A stretch of DNA of 52,013 nt from Tateyamaria omphalii (GCF_001969365.1 NZ_CP019318.1:1-52013); one strand, 5' to 3'. Positions 8,997-17,876 are shown, counted from the stretch's first letter. Translations and numbers: made by a program. The notes: a model not told the origin generated them from the sequence alone.

Positions 8997-10615
8997 ATGA
9001 TACCTCCAGTCTTTGCGCTGCTCAGCTGGCCGGTCGTGGTCAGCCTGATCTGCCGTGGACGCGGCCTGCAAATCACCATCCTGGTGACGATCCTGGGCGG
9101 CTATCTGTTCCTACCGGAACTTCATGCCATCGACCTGCCCGCCCTTTACGAACTCAACAAGGTATCAATCCCCGCCTACACCGCTCTGGTCATTGCCATT
9201 GTTGCGATCTCGCGGACGTCGAATGCAGGACGCGGGGGAATCGCGGCCCCGGACCCCGGCACATCGCAGTGGCTGGACGGCTGGATCCCCCGCATGCGCC
9301 TGCCCTTGCTCTTGATCGGTCTGACGATGATCGGCGCGGTCATGACGGTGGTGACAAACCGCGACCCGATCATCGAACTCGACATCTACAATTGGCCCAG
9401 GGGCATCGTGGGCGAGGACGTATTCATCACGGGCCTGCGCATGCAGGACGCGGGCGCCAGCATCCTTGTCGTCATCGTCTCCCTGATCCCGATGCTGCTG
9501 GCGCGCAAATTCTTCGCACATCCCGAAGGTCAAAAGCTGCTCCTCGCGGGCTTCTGCATCGGCGGGCTGATCTACGTCCCGCTCGCGATCTTCGAGGCGC
9601 GGATGTCTCCGCAACTCAACCAGTGGATTTACGGGTTCTTCGCACATCTGTGGTCGCAGCACGTGCGCGGCGACGGGTTTCGGCCCATCGTCTTTCTCAG
9701 CCACGGGCTGATGGTGGCCCTCTTCATGTCGACGGCACTGATCATCTCGACCGGTCTGGCACGGGTGCACACGGGACGCATGCGCACACGCTTCCTCGTG
9801 GCGGCGGGCGTCCTCGTGGTGGGACTGCTGATTACCAAATCCCTGGGCGCTCTGGTGATTGCCCTGTTTCTGTGCCCCATCCTCCTCTTTGCGCCGCGCT
9901 GGGTTCTCCTGTTGATCACGGCCTCGGTCGTCAGCATCGCCCTGCTCTACCCGATTGTCCGCGGCACGTCGCTCATCCCGGTCGAAACGGTCGTCCAACT
10001 GGCCGCCCAGGTGAACCCAGATCGCGCCGCCTCCTTACTCTATCGCCTGAATTTCGAGGAACAGCTGCTGGCCCGCGCGCAAGAACGCCCGCTCTTCGGC
10101 TGGGGCAGCTGGGGGCGCGATCTCTATCTCGGCAATGGCGAATTTGCCGTGCCCGACGGGGAATGGACCCTCGTGCTCAGCCGCTCGGGCTGGTTCGGCT
10201 TCATCGGGCGCTTCGGGCTCATGTTCATACCGGTCATCCTCCTGCTGTGGCGCTGGCGTCGGGATGGCATCGGCATGGAAACTGCCGTGATCGCCACCGC
10301 GCTGACAGCTGCGGCCATCGACTTGATCCCCAATTCGGGCATGACACCGGACAAGTGGCTGTTGGCCGGTGCGCTTTGGGCCGGCTTGAACTGGGCCGGG
10401 TCACGGCCACCGCCAACGAAGAGGTACCCGACCCCCCTGCCCTGCGTCTGCGCCCCGGTTACGCGCGCCCCGTCGCGCCGGTCGCCGTCACCCGCGATGC
10501 CACGTCCGGCGCCCCGAACGACCACGACCGCGCAGCAGGTCCTCGCTACACCAGGCAGTCACAGCGCATCGCGCGTGGCCGCAAGGCCCCGGACGCAAAG
10601 CTTTACAGAAGGTAA
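8997..10615 (+). CDS. O-antigen ligase/polymerase-like membrane protein (frameshifted near its end)
   Basis: Inner-membrane protein with about ten hydrophobic segments (for example FLVAAGVLVVGLLITKSLGA and WVLLLITASVVSIALLYPIV). The large loop ends in RPLFGWGSWGRD, the Wzy_C/O-antigen-ligase-type signature, and EWTLVLSRSGWFGFIGRFG follows. It would polymerise EPS repeats or attach glycan in the periplasm. ATG 8997 begins MIPPVFALLSW. In the raw sequence the frame runs on into the next gene. Adding one G to the run at 10398-10400 moves to the frame with WAGVTATANEEVPD and a stop at 10615, two bases before the next ATG. That frame also keeps GC-rich third positions. The resulting C-terminal tail is hydrophilic and not recognised. 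Repaired length is about 539 aa. Confidence 0.78.
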
Positions 10616-10616
10616 C

Positions 10617-11580
10617 ATGTCGCTCGGTGTCATCATCATCGGTCGCAACGAAGGCGACCGCCTTGTTCGCGGCCTCGCGTCGGTTCAGACAGCGGCCCGA
10701 ATCATCTATGTCGACAGTGGCTCAACCGACGGCTCGCAAGAGGCCGCGCAACGGGCAGGCGCAGAGGTGGTCGCCCTCGACATGTCGCAGCCCTTCACCG
10801 CCGCGCGCGCCCGCAATGCGGGACTTGAACAGATGCGGGTCCACGGTAAGACGCCCGAGTTTGTCCAGTTCATGGACGGGATTGCGAACTCAGGTCAGGC
10901 TGGTTTGAAACCGCGCGCGCCTTTCTGATCGACCACCCGGATGTGGGTGTCGTCTTCGGACGGCGCCGCGAACGCTTCCCCGATGCCACGATCTACAATC
11001 GGCTCTGCGATTGGGAATGGGACGTTCCCTTGGGCGAGGCGCGCGCCTGCGGTGGCGACGCTCTGATGCGCATGACCGCATTACAGGCCATCGGCGGCTA
11101 CAACCCGACGCTGATCGCGGGGGAAGAGCCCGAGATGTGCGTACGGATGCGGGCCGCCAGCTGGAAGGTTTGGCGGCTCGACGCCGAAATGACGTGGCAT
11201 GACGCGGCCATGACCCGGTTTGGCCAGTTCTGGTCGCGGGCGCGCCGCGCCGGTCATGCCTGGGCCGAAGGGGCGTCAATGCACGGCGCCCCACCGGAAC
11301 GGCATTGTGTCACCGACGTGCGCCGCGTCCTGATCTGGGGGCTCGCCGCGCCCGCGGCAATCATTGCCCTCGCGCTGCTGCTTGGCCCTTGGCATTGGCC
11401 CTCTTCGCGGTTTACCCGCTGCGGGCGGTGCGCATGGCCCGACGTAGCGGCGGGGGGCGCACCGATTGGGAACGGGCCGGGCTGATCGTGCTGGGCCAGT
11501 TTGCCGAAGCCATCGGTGCGCTTGAATTCTATCTGCGCCGACTGGCGGGTCGCCCGCGCGGATTGATTGAATACAAGTAG
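10617..11580 (+). CDS. Glycosyltransferase, GT2 family (two frameshifts)
   Basis: GT-A fold transferase. The first part has MSLGVIIIGRNEGDRLVRGL and IIYVDSGSTDGS, the nucleotide-binding region and first Asp. One added G at 10878-10880 turns the raw sequence into FVQFMDGDCEL, a DGD metal-binding motif, and continues as WFETARAFLIDHPDVGVVFG. The middle has GGDALMRMTALQAIGGYNP and GEEPEMCVRMR, the acceptor-site ED-like motif. One added C at 11386-11388 joins the C-terminal hydrophobic segment LALFAVYPLRAVRMA. Repaired length is about 321 aa. Both indels are single missing bases in G or C runs. It follows the ligase by one base after its TAA, so they form an operon. Confidence 0.8.
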
Positions 11581-11604
11581 CGCACGGCGCGCGCCCCTGC
11601 CCTG

Positions 11605-12312
11605 TCAGGCAAAGACCAGCGCGCGCATGGCTCCAAACTCCGTCTCAACGGCAGACCGCAATTGCTGCGCCAAATGCGTCTCTATGTAACGCTCCACGAA
11701 CCGGCTCGGCGCCTTCAGCGTCAGCGTCCCGTCCACGAAACCTTCGAACTCCAGCCGGTCAAACCACGCCGCGAAAACGGCCGTGTCCGTGTGTGCCAGA
11801 TCCTCCCGCACCCGGTCCCATGGTGCTTGCCCATCCGCCTCTGCCGGACCAACCCTTGCGTTCACATAGTCCTGAAGCGAGATGACTTTCACCGCCGTGT
11901 TGCCAACCCGTTCCCGCATCCGCTGCTCGAAATCCGGCCCGATCAACGCCCAACCCGGCTCAGACAGCTCAAGGATGCGCGCGATGTTCAATCGGTACGC
12001 GGCCACCCTGCCCCGCACGCCAGGACGTGTGCAGACAAGGATCTCCAGCCCGGTGAGCCGCTTGATCTCGCGCTTTACTGTGCGTTCGTTGACCGACCAC
12101 ATCCGCGCCATCTCTCGCTGGCCAACACACAGTTCGTCCCGCTTCCAGTTGTAGCGTGCGGTCAGCAGGCTTATCAGTCGGGTCATGGATGTCATCGTGA
12201 CACCCGGACTGGCCAGACCGACCACCGACAACCCGGCCAGCAGGTCGTACTTGAAGGACGCCGCACCGGGACCGGTCAAGCGTGTTGCATTCTGCAAGGG
12301 GGCGCTTGTCAT
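11605..12312 (-). CDS. DnaA-like plasmid replication initiator (HTH + DnaA domain I)
   Basis: A 235-aa protein. Residues about 45-105 look like a replication-initiator helix-turn-helix (VGQREMARMWSVNERTVKRE). Residues about 155-230 resemble DnaA domain I, with WDRVREDLAHTDTAVFAAW and LTLKAPSRFVERYIETHL. There is no AAA+ domain and no DnaA-box-binding domain IV. This layout matches the DnaA-like replicases described on roseobacter plasmids. It would bind iterons in the adjacent upstream region and help load the replisome. It diverges from parAB across the iteron region and converges with the GT2 gene, 24 bp away. The family name rests on recognising the domain patterns and on context. Confidence 0.82.
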   Translation of the reverse strand: MTSAPLQNATRLTGPGAASFKYDLLAGLSVVGLASPGVTMTSMTRLISLLTARYNWKRDELCVGQREMARMWSVNERTVKREIKRLTGLEILVCTRPGVRGRVAAYRLNIARILELSEPGWALIGPDFEQRMRERVGNTAVKVISLQDYVNARVGPAEADGQAPWDRVREDLAHTDTAVFAAWFDRLEFEGFVDGTLTLKAPSRFVERYIETHLAQQLRSAVETEFGAMRALVFA

Positions 12313-12468
12313 GCTGCTCTCTGCCTCTGTGTTCGTCCTCTTTGGGACGATTCGAACTCTGCAATGATTAGCGCTGAATTCCCGTTTTCTGTCAAGCCAG
12401 ATGGAAAAGCGGGATTTTGTGTCGTGGCTTTCAAAAATGATTTAGAAAAAGGTTCTAATGGTATTGGG

Positions 12469-12543
12469 TGACATCTAATGACACCTAATCAGCGGCCCGG
12501 TGTCACCTAAATGTAGGTTTCAGGCTCGCAATGACACCATAAT
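12469..12543 (+). repeat. Iteron-like short repeats, candidate initiator binding sites
   Basis: TGACATCTAA (12469-12478) is followed directly by TGACACCTAA (12479-12488), a tandem pair with a 10-bp period. TGTCACCTAA follows at 12501-12510, and TGACACCATAA at 12532-12542. The 10-bp phasing would place the first two copies on the same DNA face. They lie about 160-230 bp upstream of the initiator start. Binding by the initiator is inferred from position. Confidence 0.6.
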
Positions 12544-12623
12544 ACGGTGTTCAGCCACGAAAATTGATGCATGTCCGTCTACGAAGGCCCGCTCAGGCTC
12601 TAAGCCACGCGTTTTTTGTTTTG

Positions 12624-12657
12624 CGGTATTTGGAAAATCGCGTTATTCCGAAAACCG
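12624..12657. promoter_or_regulatory. Imperfect inverted repeat upstream of parA, candidate operator
   Basis: CGGTATTTGGAA and TTCCGAAAACCG form 12-bp arms (10 of 12 positions complementary) around a 10-bp spacer. The site ends 23 bp before the GTG chosen for parA. ParA-type proteins with an N-terminal DNA-binding region commonly repress their own promoter at such sites, so autoregulation is the likeliest role. Confidence 0.45.
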
Positions 12658-12680
12658 AGCAGAACAACGCGAGGTCCACC

Positions 12681-13991
12681 GTGCCAAACCACTCCGATCT
12701 GTTGCGCATGAACGAGCGCAGCCTTGCCCAGCAAGCCGCCGTGCGCAAGGCGACCTTCTCTCCGGGCGAGGTGAAAACGCTGCGCACCTTCTCGATCTGG
12801 GAAATCAGCCAGTTCATGTTGGACGTCCCCGCAGACACCCTGCGCAAGAAGCTGTCGGACGACCCCTCCCTGCCCCAGGGCGAAACACAGGATGACGGGC
12901 GCCAGCGCTGGTTCTCGCTCGAGGACATCAACGAACTCCGCCGCCGCCTGCGCTTCCGCGGCCGGTCACTCTTGCCCGCGCGCCCGGCGGGACGTGCGAT
13001 GCGCGTCGCGGTGTCAAATTTCAAGGGCGGCGTTGGCAAGACGGTTGTGGCCCAACACCTTGCGCATGCGGCAGCACTCGACGGCTACCGTGTACTTCTG
13101 GTCGATTTTGACCCACAGGCGACACTGACCCACTCGATGGGCCTGACGGATGTGCGCGAATGGAACACCGTCTGGGGCGTGATGTGCCGCGATCTGTGCA
13201 AGGAAGCGGACCGCATCATGGCGGGCTACGATGATCCGGACGACTGCCCCTTCCCTGCGTCCGAGGAGCTGCCGCAGGATGTGCAGTCCATCGGCGCGCA
13301 GCGGGTTCAGGACTTTATCCAGCCGACGTGCTGGTCAACCATCGACATTATCCCGTCCTGTGCCAACGCAGCTTTTGTCGAGTTCGCCTCGGCCCAGTAC
13401 CGCGCGTTGCACAAGGCGTGGAGCTTCTTTGGCTGTGTCGCCCGCTACCTCGATGAGCTTCCCGACGATCAGTATGACATAATCCTCTTCGACTGCCCGC
13501 CGGCCATTGGATACCAGTCTCTAAATGCGGCTTTTGCAGCAGATATCCTCTACATCCCGTCCGGTCCCGGCTATTGGGAATATGACAGCACCACCAGCTA
13601 TCTGGGGCAACTTGGCGATGCCATGGCCGACATCTCCGAAGGATTTGCGGCCCACGCAACGGACGCTGGGATAACCTTGCCGAAAGAGTTTGCTGACATC
13701 CGGATGCTCATGACCCGGTTCGAAGCGACAAACCCTTTGCACATCGCGATGATGGATGCGTTTCGCAACGTGTTCGGATCAAGCGTCTGTCAGCACGCCA
13801 TCGAAATGACGCGGGCGGTCGAGCAGTCGGGCCGGTTTCAGATGTCAGTCTACGAGCAGGACTATCGGCAGATGACACGCGAGACCTGGAAGCGGGCGCG
13901 GCAGAGTTTTGACCGCGCTTACGGGGAGTTCCTGGGCACCGTGCTGACGGCATGGCCCGGGACATGCAGCACGCGGGAGGCGGCAGAATGA
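12681..13991 (+). CDS. parA: ParA partition ATPase
   Basis: Walker-type ATPase that positions plasmid copies together with ParB and parS. The N-terminal 100 residues hold a MerR/RepA-like DNA-binding region (WEISQFMLDVPADTLRKKLS, then RWFSLEDINELRRRL). The ATPase domain follows, with the deviant Walker A NFKGGVGKTVVAQHLAHAA, VLLVDFDPQATLTHSMGL (A') and YDIILFDCPPAIGYQSLNA (Walker B). I chose GTG 12681 because GAGG lies seven bases upstream; ATG 12708 is an alternative, and the open frame to 12564 lacks support. Length from the GTG is 436 aa, typical of the long ParA/RepA type with its own operator-binding region. The stop overlaps the parB start (ATGA). Confidence 0.9.
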   Translation: MPNHSDLLRMNERSLAQQAAVRKATFSPGEVKTLRTFSIWEISQFMLDVPADTLRKKLSDDPSLPQGETQDDGRQRWFSLEDINELRRRLRFRGRSLLPARPAGRAMRVAVSNFKGGVGKTVVAQHLAHAAALDGYRVLLVDFDPQATLTHSMGLTDVREWNTVWGVMCRDLCKEADRIMAGYDDPDDCPFPASEELPQDVQSIGAQRVQDFIQPTCWSTIDIIPSCANAAFVEFASAQYRALHKAWSFFGCVARYLDELPDDQYDIILFDCPPAIGYQSLNAAFAADILYIPSGPGYWEYDSTTSYLGQLGDAMADISEGFAAHATDAGITLPKEFADIRMLMTRFEATNPLHIAMMDAFRNVFGSSVCQHAIEMTRAVEQSGRFQMSVYEQDYRQMTRETWKRARQSFDRAYGEFLGTVLTAWPGTCSTREAAE

Positions 13992-15052
13992 GCGGCACGA
14001 ACAAATTCGGCTTTGCGCCCGTCGATACCGACACCTCTACACCCAAGCGCACGCGCACGCCGGGCCCCATGGGCGCGGCGGTGCGTGACACCGCGGAGAC
14101 GCTGGCGGATACGACCGAAGCCAAGGTCGAGCAGCGCCGCCGCAACGCCGAGGACGCGCGCAAGTTTCGTGACGCGCAAGAAGGCGGCCTTCTGCTGGTG
14201 GAGTTACCCGTGGGTAACGTCCTGACCGACGACCTGCCGCGCGACCGGCTCGTGCTGGAGGAGGTCGCTGTGTCCGAAGAGATGGACGAGCTCAAAAGCT
14301 CGATCCGTGCGCGAGGTCAGAAGGAACCGATTGAGGTCTACGAGACTGCGCCGGGGCAATATCAGCTCAAGAAGGGTTGGCGGCGCCTGACGGCCTTGCG
14401 CCAGTTGCTGTCGGAAACGGGCGATGATCAGTTCGCGCAGGTGATCGCGCGGGTCGAGGCTGGTGACGGGGACCGGCTGCTGCGTTACGTGGATATGGTC
14501 GAAGAGAACGTCGTGCGCGAGGATTTGACCTTTGCCGAGATGGCGCAGGTCGCCATCACCGCGGCCCAGGATCCCAGCGTTCCCGAGACTGATCCGGCAG
14601 AGCTTGTGTCCAGGCTTTATGGCGCGTTGATCAAGACCAAGAGGTCTTACATCCGCAGCTTTGTTTTCCTGCTGACGGTCCTGGGCGATGATCTGAAATG
14701 GCCCAAGGCGGTCCCTCGGAACCTCGGCGTCAGCGTTGCGCGGGCCATCAAGTCAGAGCAACAGATCGTTCCCTTGCGGGCAGAGCTGAGCGCGTGCGGC
14801 AGCGCGGAGCATCAGACGCGTATTCTGACGGAGTTTCTGGCGGGTGACAAAAAGCCGGAGGAGGGGGCCGGGTCCAAGCCAGAACCACGACAGAAGCTGG
14901 AGTTCTTCGTCGGTAAGACAAAGGTGACGGCGCGCGATGGCGAGTTGCGGATTGTCAGCACCAGCGACTTTGCCAACACCTCTCGGCAGACGCTGGAAGA
15001 GGCGGTGAAGGCATTCGAAGGGGTGCTGAACGGCACGCCACGCATCCGGTAG
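13988..15052 (+). CDS. parB: ParB/RepB-like centromere-binding protein
   Basis: A 354-aa ParB-family protein. After an N-terminal linker, residues about 75-190 form the ParB/Srx-like CTP-binding region, with EEMDELKSSIRARGQKEPIE and the ParB-box-II-like VDMVEENVVREDLTFAEMAQ. A helix-turn-helix region follows (KTKRSYIRSFVFLLTVLGDD), then a C-terminal dimerisation part. Start ATG 13988 overlaps the parA stop; an in-frame upstream start at 13952 lies inside parA and is less likely. It would bind the parS-like palindromes, one of which lies inside its own coding region and one directly after its stop. Confidence 0.9.
   Translation: MSGTNKFGFAPVDTDTSTPKRTRTPGPMGAAVRDTAETLADTTEAKVEQRRRNAEDARKFRDAQEGGLLLVELPVGNVLTDDLPRDRLVLEEVAVSEEMDELKSSIRARGQKEPIEVYETAPGQYQLKKGWRRLTALRQLLSETGDDQFAQVIARVEAGDGDRLLRYVDMVEENVVREDLTFAEMAQVAITAAQDPSVPETDPAELVSRLYGALIKTKRSYIRSFVFLLTVLGDDLKWPKAVPRNLGVSVARAIKSEQQIVPLRAELSACGSAEHQTRILTEFLAGDKKPEEGAGSKPEPRQKLEFFVGKTKVTARDGELRIVSTSDFANTSRQTLEEAVKAFEGVLNGTPRIR
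14203..14218. promoter_or_regulatory. parS-like palindrome inside parB
   Basis: GTTACCC and GGGTAAC arms flank a GT centre, a 16-bp palindrome of the kind bound by ParB. The same 16-mer occurs on the opposite strand at 15054-15069. It lies within the parB coding sequence, encoding the region ELPVGNVL. Confidence 0.68.
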
Positions 15053-15053
15053 G

Positions 15054-15069
15054 GTTACCCACGGGTAAC
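15054..15069. promoter_or_regulatory. parS-like palindrome just after parB
   Basis: GTTACCC and GGGTAAC arms flank an AC centre; the symmetry extends one more base on each side. This is the exact reverse complement of the 16-mer at 14203-14218. It begins two bases after the parB TAG. Two identical copies about 850 bp apart at the ends of parB strongly suggest the partition centromere. Confidence 0.72.
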
Positions 15070-15477
15070 CGTCTGCGGGTGGTCTGTGCGCAGCACACAG
15101 TCAGAAGCGATCTCAATATTATGTTAAATAATGCCAGGCAAGACTGCGCCCTGTCTTGTTCGGGGTCTGCGTCCAAACATGCTCAAGAAAACGACCAGCG
15201 GAGCCTGCGACCCATGACCAATCTTCGTGAGCGCGGTGTCTTGGGCCGCGCTTGAGGGTTCTGAAAGGGCAGGACAGGTGACCCGGTGCCCCCGCACTGC
15301 GTACTCAGACGTTCAAGGCGCCTGCGTGTTCGTCGCGTCGTCTTCTGGCCAGCGTGTCAAAAAGAGAACATAACGCACCAAAACCTGCACGGATGAAACA
15401 AAATTTCTTTGCCGTTCATGCTGATGACCCTAGGACAAGGGCACCGAGCACAAAATCCGACAGGAACAAAACCTGTG
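15070..15477. other. Intergenic region between parS and the OPX gene
   Basis: About 400 bp without a convincing gene. It contains a small hairpin (CAAGAC/GTCTTG near 15137-15156) that could end the parAB transcript, and an AT-rich stretch at 15355-15410 that probably carries the promoter of the export genes. Nothing else was recognised. Confidence 0.5.
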
Positions 15478-16080
15478 ATGCGTATCGTTGTAACTCTATT
15501 TATCGCCATGGCCGTTTTGGTGAGTACGTTTTCGTATGCCGAGGCCCAAAGCAATTATCGCGTGCGCACCGGCGACACGCTGGAAATTCAGGTTCTCGAA
15601 GACCCAAGCCTGAACAGAGCGGTGCGCGTGCTGCCCGATGGTCGGTTCAGTTTTCCGTTTGCGGGCACACTCCGGGCCGCCGGTCTGACCATCCCGCAAA
15701 TCGAACGCAACATCCGTGTGGGCATTGCCGACAACTTTGCCAACGAACCGAACGTGTTCGTTTTCGTGGTGCCGGAAGAGCGTGAAGAGCTGGACCCGGA
15801 AACCATCAACATCTACCTGCTGGGTGAATTCAACACGCCGGGGCTTGCCGAGATGCCGCCGGGCACAACCATTCTTCAAGCCCTTTCGATGGGCGGCGGG
15901 ATGACGCGGTTCGCAGCGGTCAAACGCGTGCAACTGCGGCGCACCGATGAAAAAACGGGCCTGCAAACGGTTCGAAATATAAACTTTAGGGCCCTGTCAA
16001 ACGGGGCGGCATTGAGCAACGATATAGTGCTGAAGGACGGGGATGTTATTCTTGTACCAGAAAGGCGCTTGTTCGAGTAA
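15478..16080 (+). CDS. Polysaccharide export protein, OPX (Wza-like) family, short form
   Basis: Periplasmic/outer-membrane export component of about 200 aa. A signal peptide (MRIVVTLFIAMAVLVSTFSY, cleavage near AEA-QS) precedes the Poly_export domain: YRVRTGDTLEIQVLEDPSLN, then VLPDGRFSFPFAGTLRAAG. A SLBB-like region (INIYLLGEFNTPGLAEMPPG, then ILQALSMGGGMT) and DIVLKDGDVILVPERRLFE follow. There is no lipobox Cys and no C-terminal transmembrane helix, unlike Wza, so it probably needs another outer-membrane partner; the barrel gene that overlaps its 3' end is the candidate. ATG 15478 gives a clean signal peptide; the frame is open to 15409. Confidence 0.9.
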   Translation: MRIVVTLFIAMAVLVSTFSYAEAQSNYRVRTGDTLEIQVLEDPSLNRAVRVLPDGRFSFPFAGTLRAAGLTIPQIERNIRVGIADNFANEPNVFVFVVPEEREELDPETINIYLLGEFNTPGLAEMPPGTTILQALSMGGGMTRFAAVKRVQLRRTDEKTGLQTVRNINFRALSNGAALSNDIVLKDGDVILVPERRLFE

Positions 16081-17464
16081 GAAGCGCGATCAGGCGGGTA
16101 CGGGCGCGCCACTCTACTGGGTTAAACTGCTTGGGGCGGGCACTGTGTGTGTTTCGGCCCTTGCGCTGACTGGACAGGCACAAGAAGTGCCGGAAGGGGC
16201 GCAGCGGATAACGCTGGACGTGCGCACAGGGCTTGAATGGTCTGACAACCCTGACCTTGTCGTTGACGGTGACAGTCGTTTCGTCAGCCGTACCCGGCTG
16301 GACTTTGCGCTCGAGCGGCGCACCGACATTGACCGTCTGACTTTTGGAGCCGCGGGGGACGTGGTTCTCGGGGAAGACACGGATGACGTTGTTGAGAACC
16401 CGGAGTTCAGGCTGCGATGGGATCGGGATGTGGGTCGCTCGCGCCTTGGCGCGGGCCTGACATATGAAAGCATCGAATTGGACAGCACGGGGTTTGCGGA
16501 CGGGGTCAGCGCAGACAGCGTCGATTTCAGCACCTTTGACGGTGGAACGCGGCGCCTTGCCGGGATTGACGTTGATGGCGCATGGGGCGTTGGTGGCCCA
16601 CTTGGCGCGACGTACAGCCTGTCGCAAGACCGCATTACATATGACGGAACCGATGACCCCACTTTGCTGGATGCGGATTCGCGGGATTTTCGGTTTGCCC
16701 TTACCGGCGCGCTGGATCGCACGACGACACTGGGGCTGATCGGGTCGTATTCCGAGTTTGATGAAGATGGCGCAGGCGCGCTGGACACACGGTCCGTGCG
16801 GCTTGGCGGTGAGTTGCGGTCAGAGATCACGCAGACGATGACCGGGCGGTTTGCTCTTGGCTGGCAGGAAGCCGAGGAAACGGGCGCAGACACGACGCAG
16901 TCGGAGGGCGTGTTTGTCGACGGTGAGCTGACCTGGGCGCTGCCCAACGGAACCGCAGGCATTGTTTGGGACAGTCCCATCGAAGTGGACCGGCGGCGCA
17001 CAACCGTTCGGTTCCAACGCAGTCTTGAACTGCCGCGTGGCGGCTTGGGGTATTCGATCGGCGCCTCGCGCGCGGCCGGGTTGGGCACCCGACCACTTGT
17101 AGGCTTGAATTGGGAATACGAGATGCCGCGCGCCAGATTTGTCGCCGACTTGTCCCAGACGCCCGCGACGACCCGCGACAATGTCCAAACCATCAACTCT
17201 GTGCTGAGCCTGAACTTTAACCAGCAGCTGACATCACGCGGCAACCTGGATGTGCTGTTTACCGTGCGGGATGGAAATGAAGACGGGGAAGGCGCCGTCG
17301 ATAACCGGCGCGTCGGGCTGGATGTGACGTACCGCCATGATCTGGCTCAGGATTGGGATCTGGTGGGGCAGTTTTCCTCTGTGCATGTGTCGGAGGATGA
17401 TGCTGAAGATCGCAGTTCCAATACGATTTTCATCGGGTTGGAGAAGCGCTTTGGCTGGAACTAG
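16043..17464 (+). CDS. Outer-membrane beta-barrel protein of the EPS export system
   Basis: About 473 aa. A charged start (SSKKRDQAG) and hydrophobic signal region (LLGAGTVCVSALALTG) with cleavage near QAQ-E are followed by alternating amphipathic strands throughout, and the C-terminus FIGLEKRFGWN has the terminal aromatic pattern of outer-membrane proteins. It resembles the barrel proteins found beside OPX genes in exosortase-associated EPS loci and may form the outer-membrane pore. The ATG at 16043 overlaps the OPX gene by 38 bp in another frame. The start is not certain; a GTG or TTG further in would shorten the long n-region. Confidence 0.75.
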   Translation: MLFLYQKGACSSKKRDQAGTGAPLYWVKLLGAGTVCVSALALTGQAQEVPEGAQRITLDVRTGLEWSDNPDLVVDGDSRFVSRTRLDFALERRTDIDRLTFGAAGDVVLGEDTDDVVENPEFRLRWDRDVGRSRLGAGLTYESIELDSTGFADGVSADSVDFSTFDGGTRRLAGIDVDGAWGVGGPLGATYSLSQDRITYDGTDDPTLLDADSRDFRFALTGALDRTTTLGLIGSYSEFDEDGAGALDTRSVRLGGELRSEITQTMTGRFALGWQEAEETGADTTQSEGVFVDGELTWALPNGTAGIVWDSPIEVDRRRTTVRFQRSLELPRGGLGYSIGASRAAGLGTRPLVGLNWEYEMPRARFVADLSQTPATTRDNVQTINSVLSLNFNQQLTSRGNLDVLFTVRDGNEDGEGAVDNRRVGLDVTYRHDLAQDWDLVGQFSSVHVSEDDAEDRSSNTIFIGLEKRFGWN

Positions 17465-17481
17465 CGCCATCGCTGCGGCTG

Positions 17482-17751
17482 GTGAACGGCGATGGTTGTC
17501 TGACCGCGGCACCACGGTCAGCGATAGGATTGGGAATTGGGGGCAGGGGGCTGACGTTACCTGTGCAGCAGGCCCGCTTTGCCCGGATGGTTTTGCCGCG
17601 CGATCATGGCCAGGGAAATCGCCCCGAATCTCTCAACGGCGGATATTGGAGCATCCTTGAGCGGATGTGCGCGCATTACGGTCTGTGCGATTCGATTCAG
17701 GTTGCCGTCAGGCAGCGGGGTCACACCCCCAGCGGGAATAAATTCAATTAA
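17482..17751 (+). CDS. Possible small hypothetical protein
   Basis: An open frame of 89 codons from a GTG, just after the barrel gene and in another frame. It contains GYWSILERMCAHYGLCDSIQ, which could fold, but no family was recognised and there is no ribosome binding site in view. The rest of the 490-bp gap before the VPLPA-CTERM gene is AT-rich and looks like promoter DNA. The open frame may be chance. Confidence 0.25.
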   Translation: MNGDGCLTAAPRSAIGLGIGGRGLTLPVQQARFARMVLPRDHGQGNRPESLNGGYWSILERMCAHYGLCDSIQVAVRQRGHTPSGNKFN

Positions 17752-17861
17752 GAGTAGTATATTGTGATTTCAAGTTGATGTTAGCGTCTTTCAATGGCGG
17801 ATAAAGCGACCGTTTCAACCTGCGGTCGGTTTACAAGGTTGATTTGAATGAACAAAGTGCG

Positions 17862-17876
17862 TTAACGAAATGGTAA
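17862..17876 (+). promoter_or_regulatory. Shared upstream motif, copy 1
   Basis: TTAACGAAATGGTAA lies 78 bp before the start of the VPLPA-CTERM gene. A near copy, TTAAGAAATGGTAA, lies 98 bp before the priming sugar transferase. The shared core is GAAATGGTAA after TTAA, on the same strand. It may be a common regulator site or part of similar promoters. It partly resembles a CtrA half-site pair (TTAA-N7-TTAA) but does not match it. Confidence 0.4.

Larger units (their letters stand above)
12313..12680. other. Intergenic region between initiator and parA, probable oriV
   Basis: About 370 bp, visibly AT-richer than its surroundings around 12360-12480, between the divergent initiator and parA genes. 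It holds the iteron-like repeats (12469-12543) and an imperfect inverted repeat just before parA (12624-12657). An AT-rich stretch, repeats and the initiator gene side by side are what is expected of a plasmid origin. No gene is seen in it. Confidence 0.55.

Noticed and set aside
8997..10928. A single 643-aa ligase-glycosyltransferase fusion protein
   Set aside because: The stretch between the two domains (from 10400) has Pro/Arg-rich low-complexity translation and a broken GT2. One added base each at 10399 and 10879 gives two normal adjacent genes.
17862..17876. CtrA binding site (TTAA-N7-TTAA)
   Set aside because: The second half-site is GTAA and the spacing is not exact; kept only as a shared motif of unknown binder.
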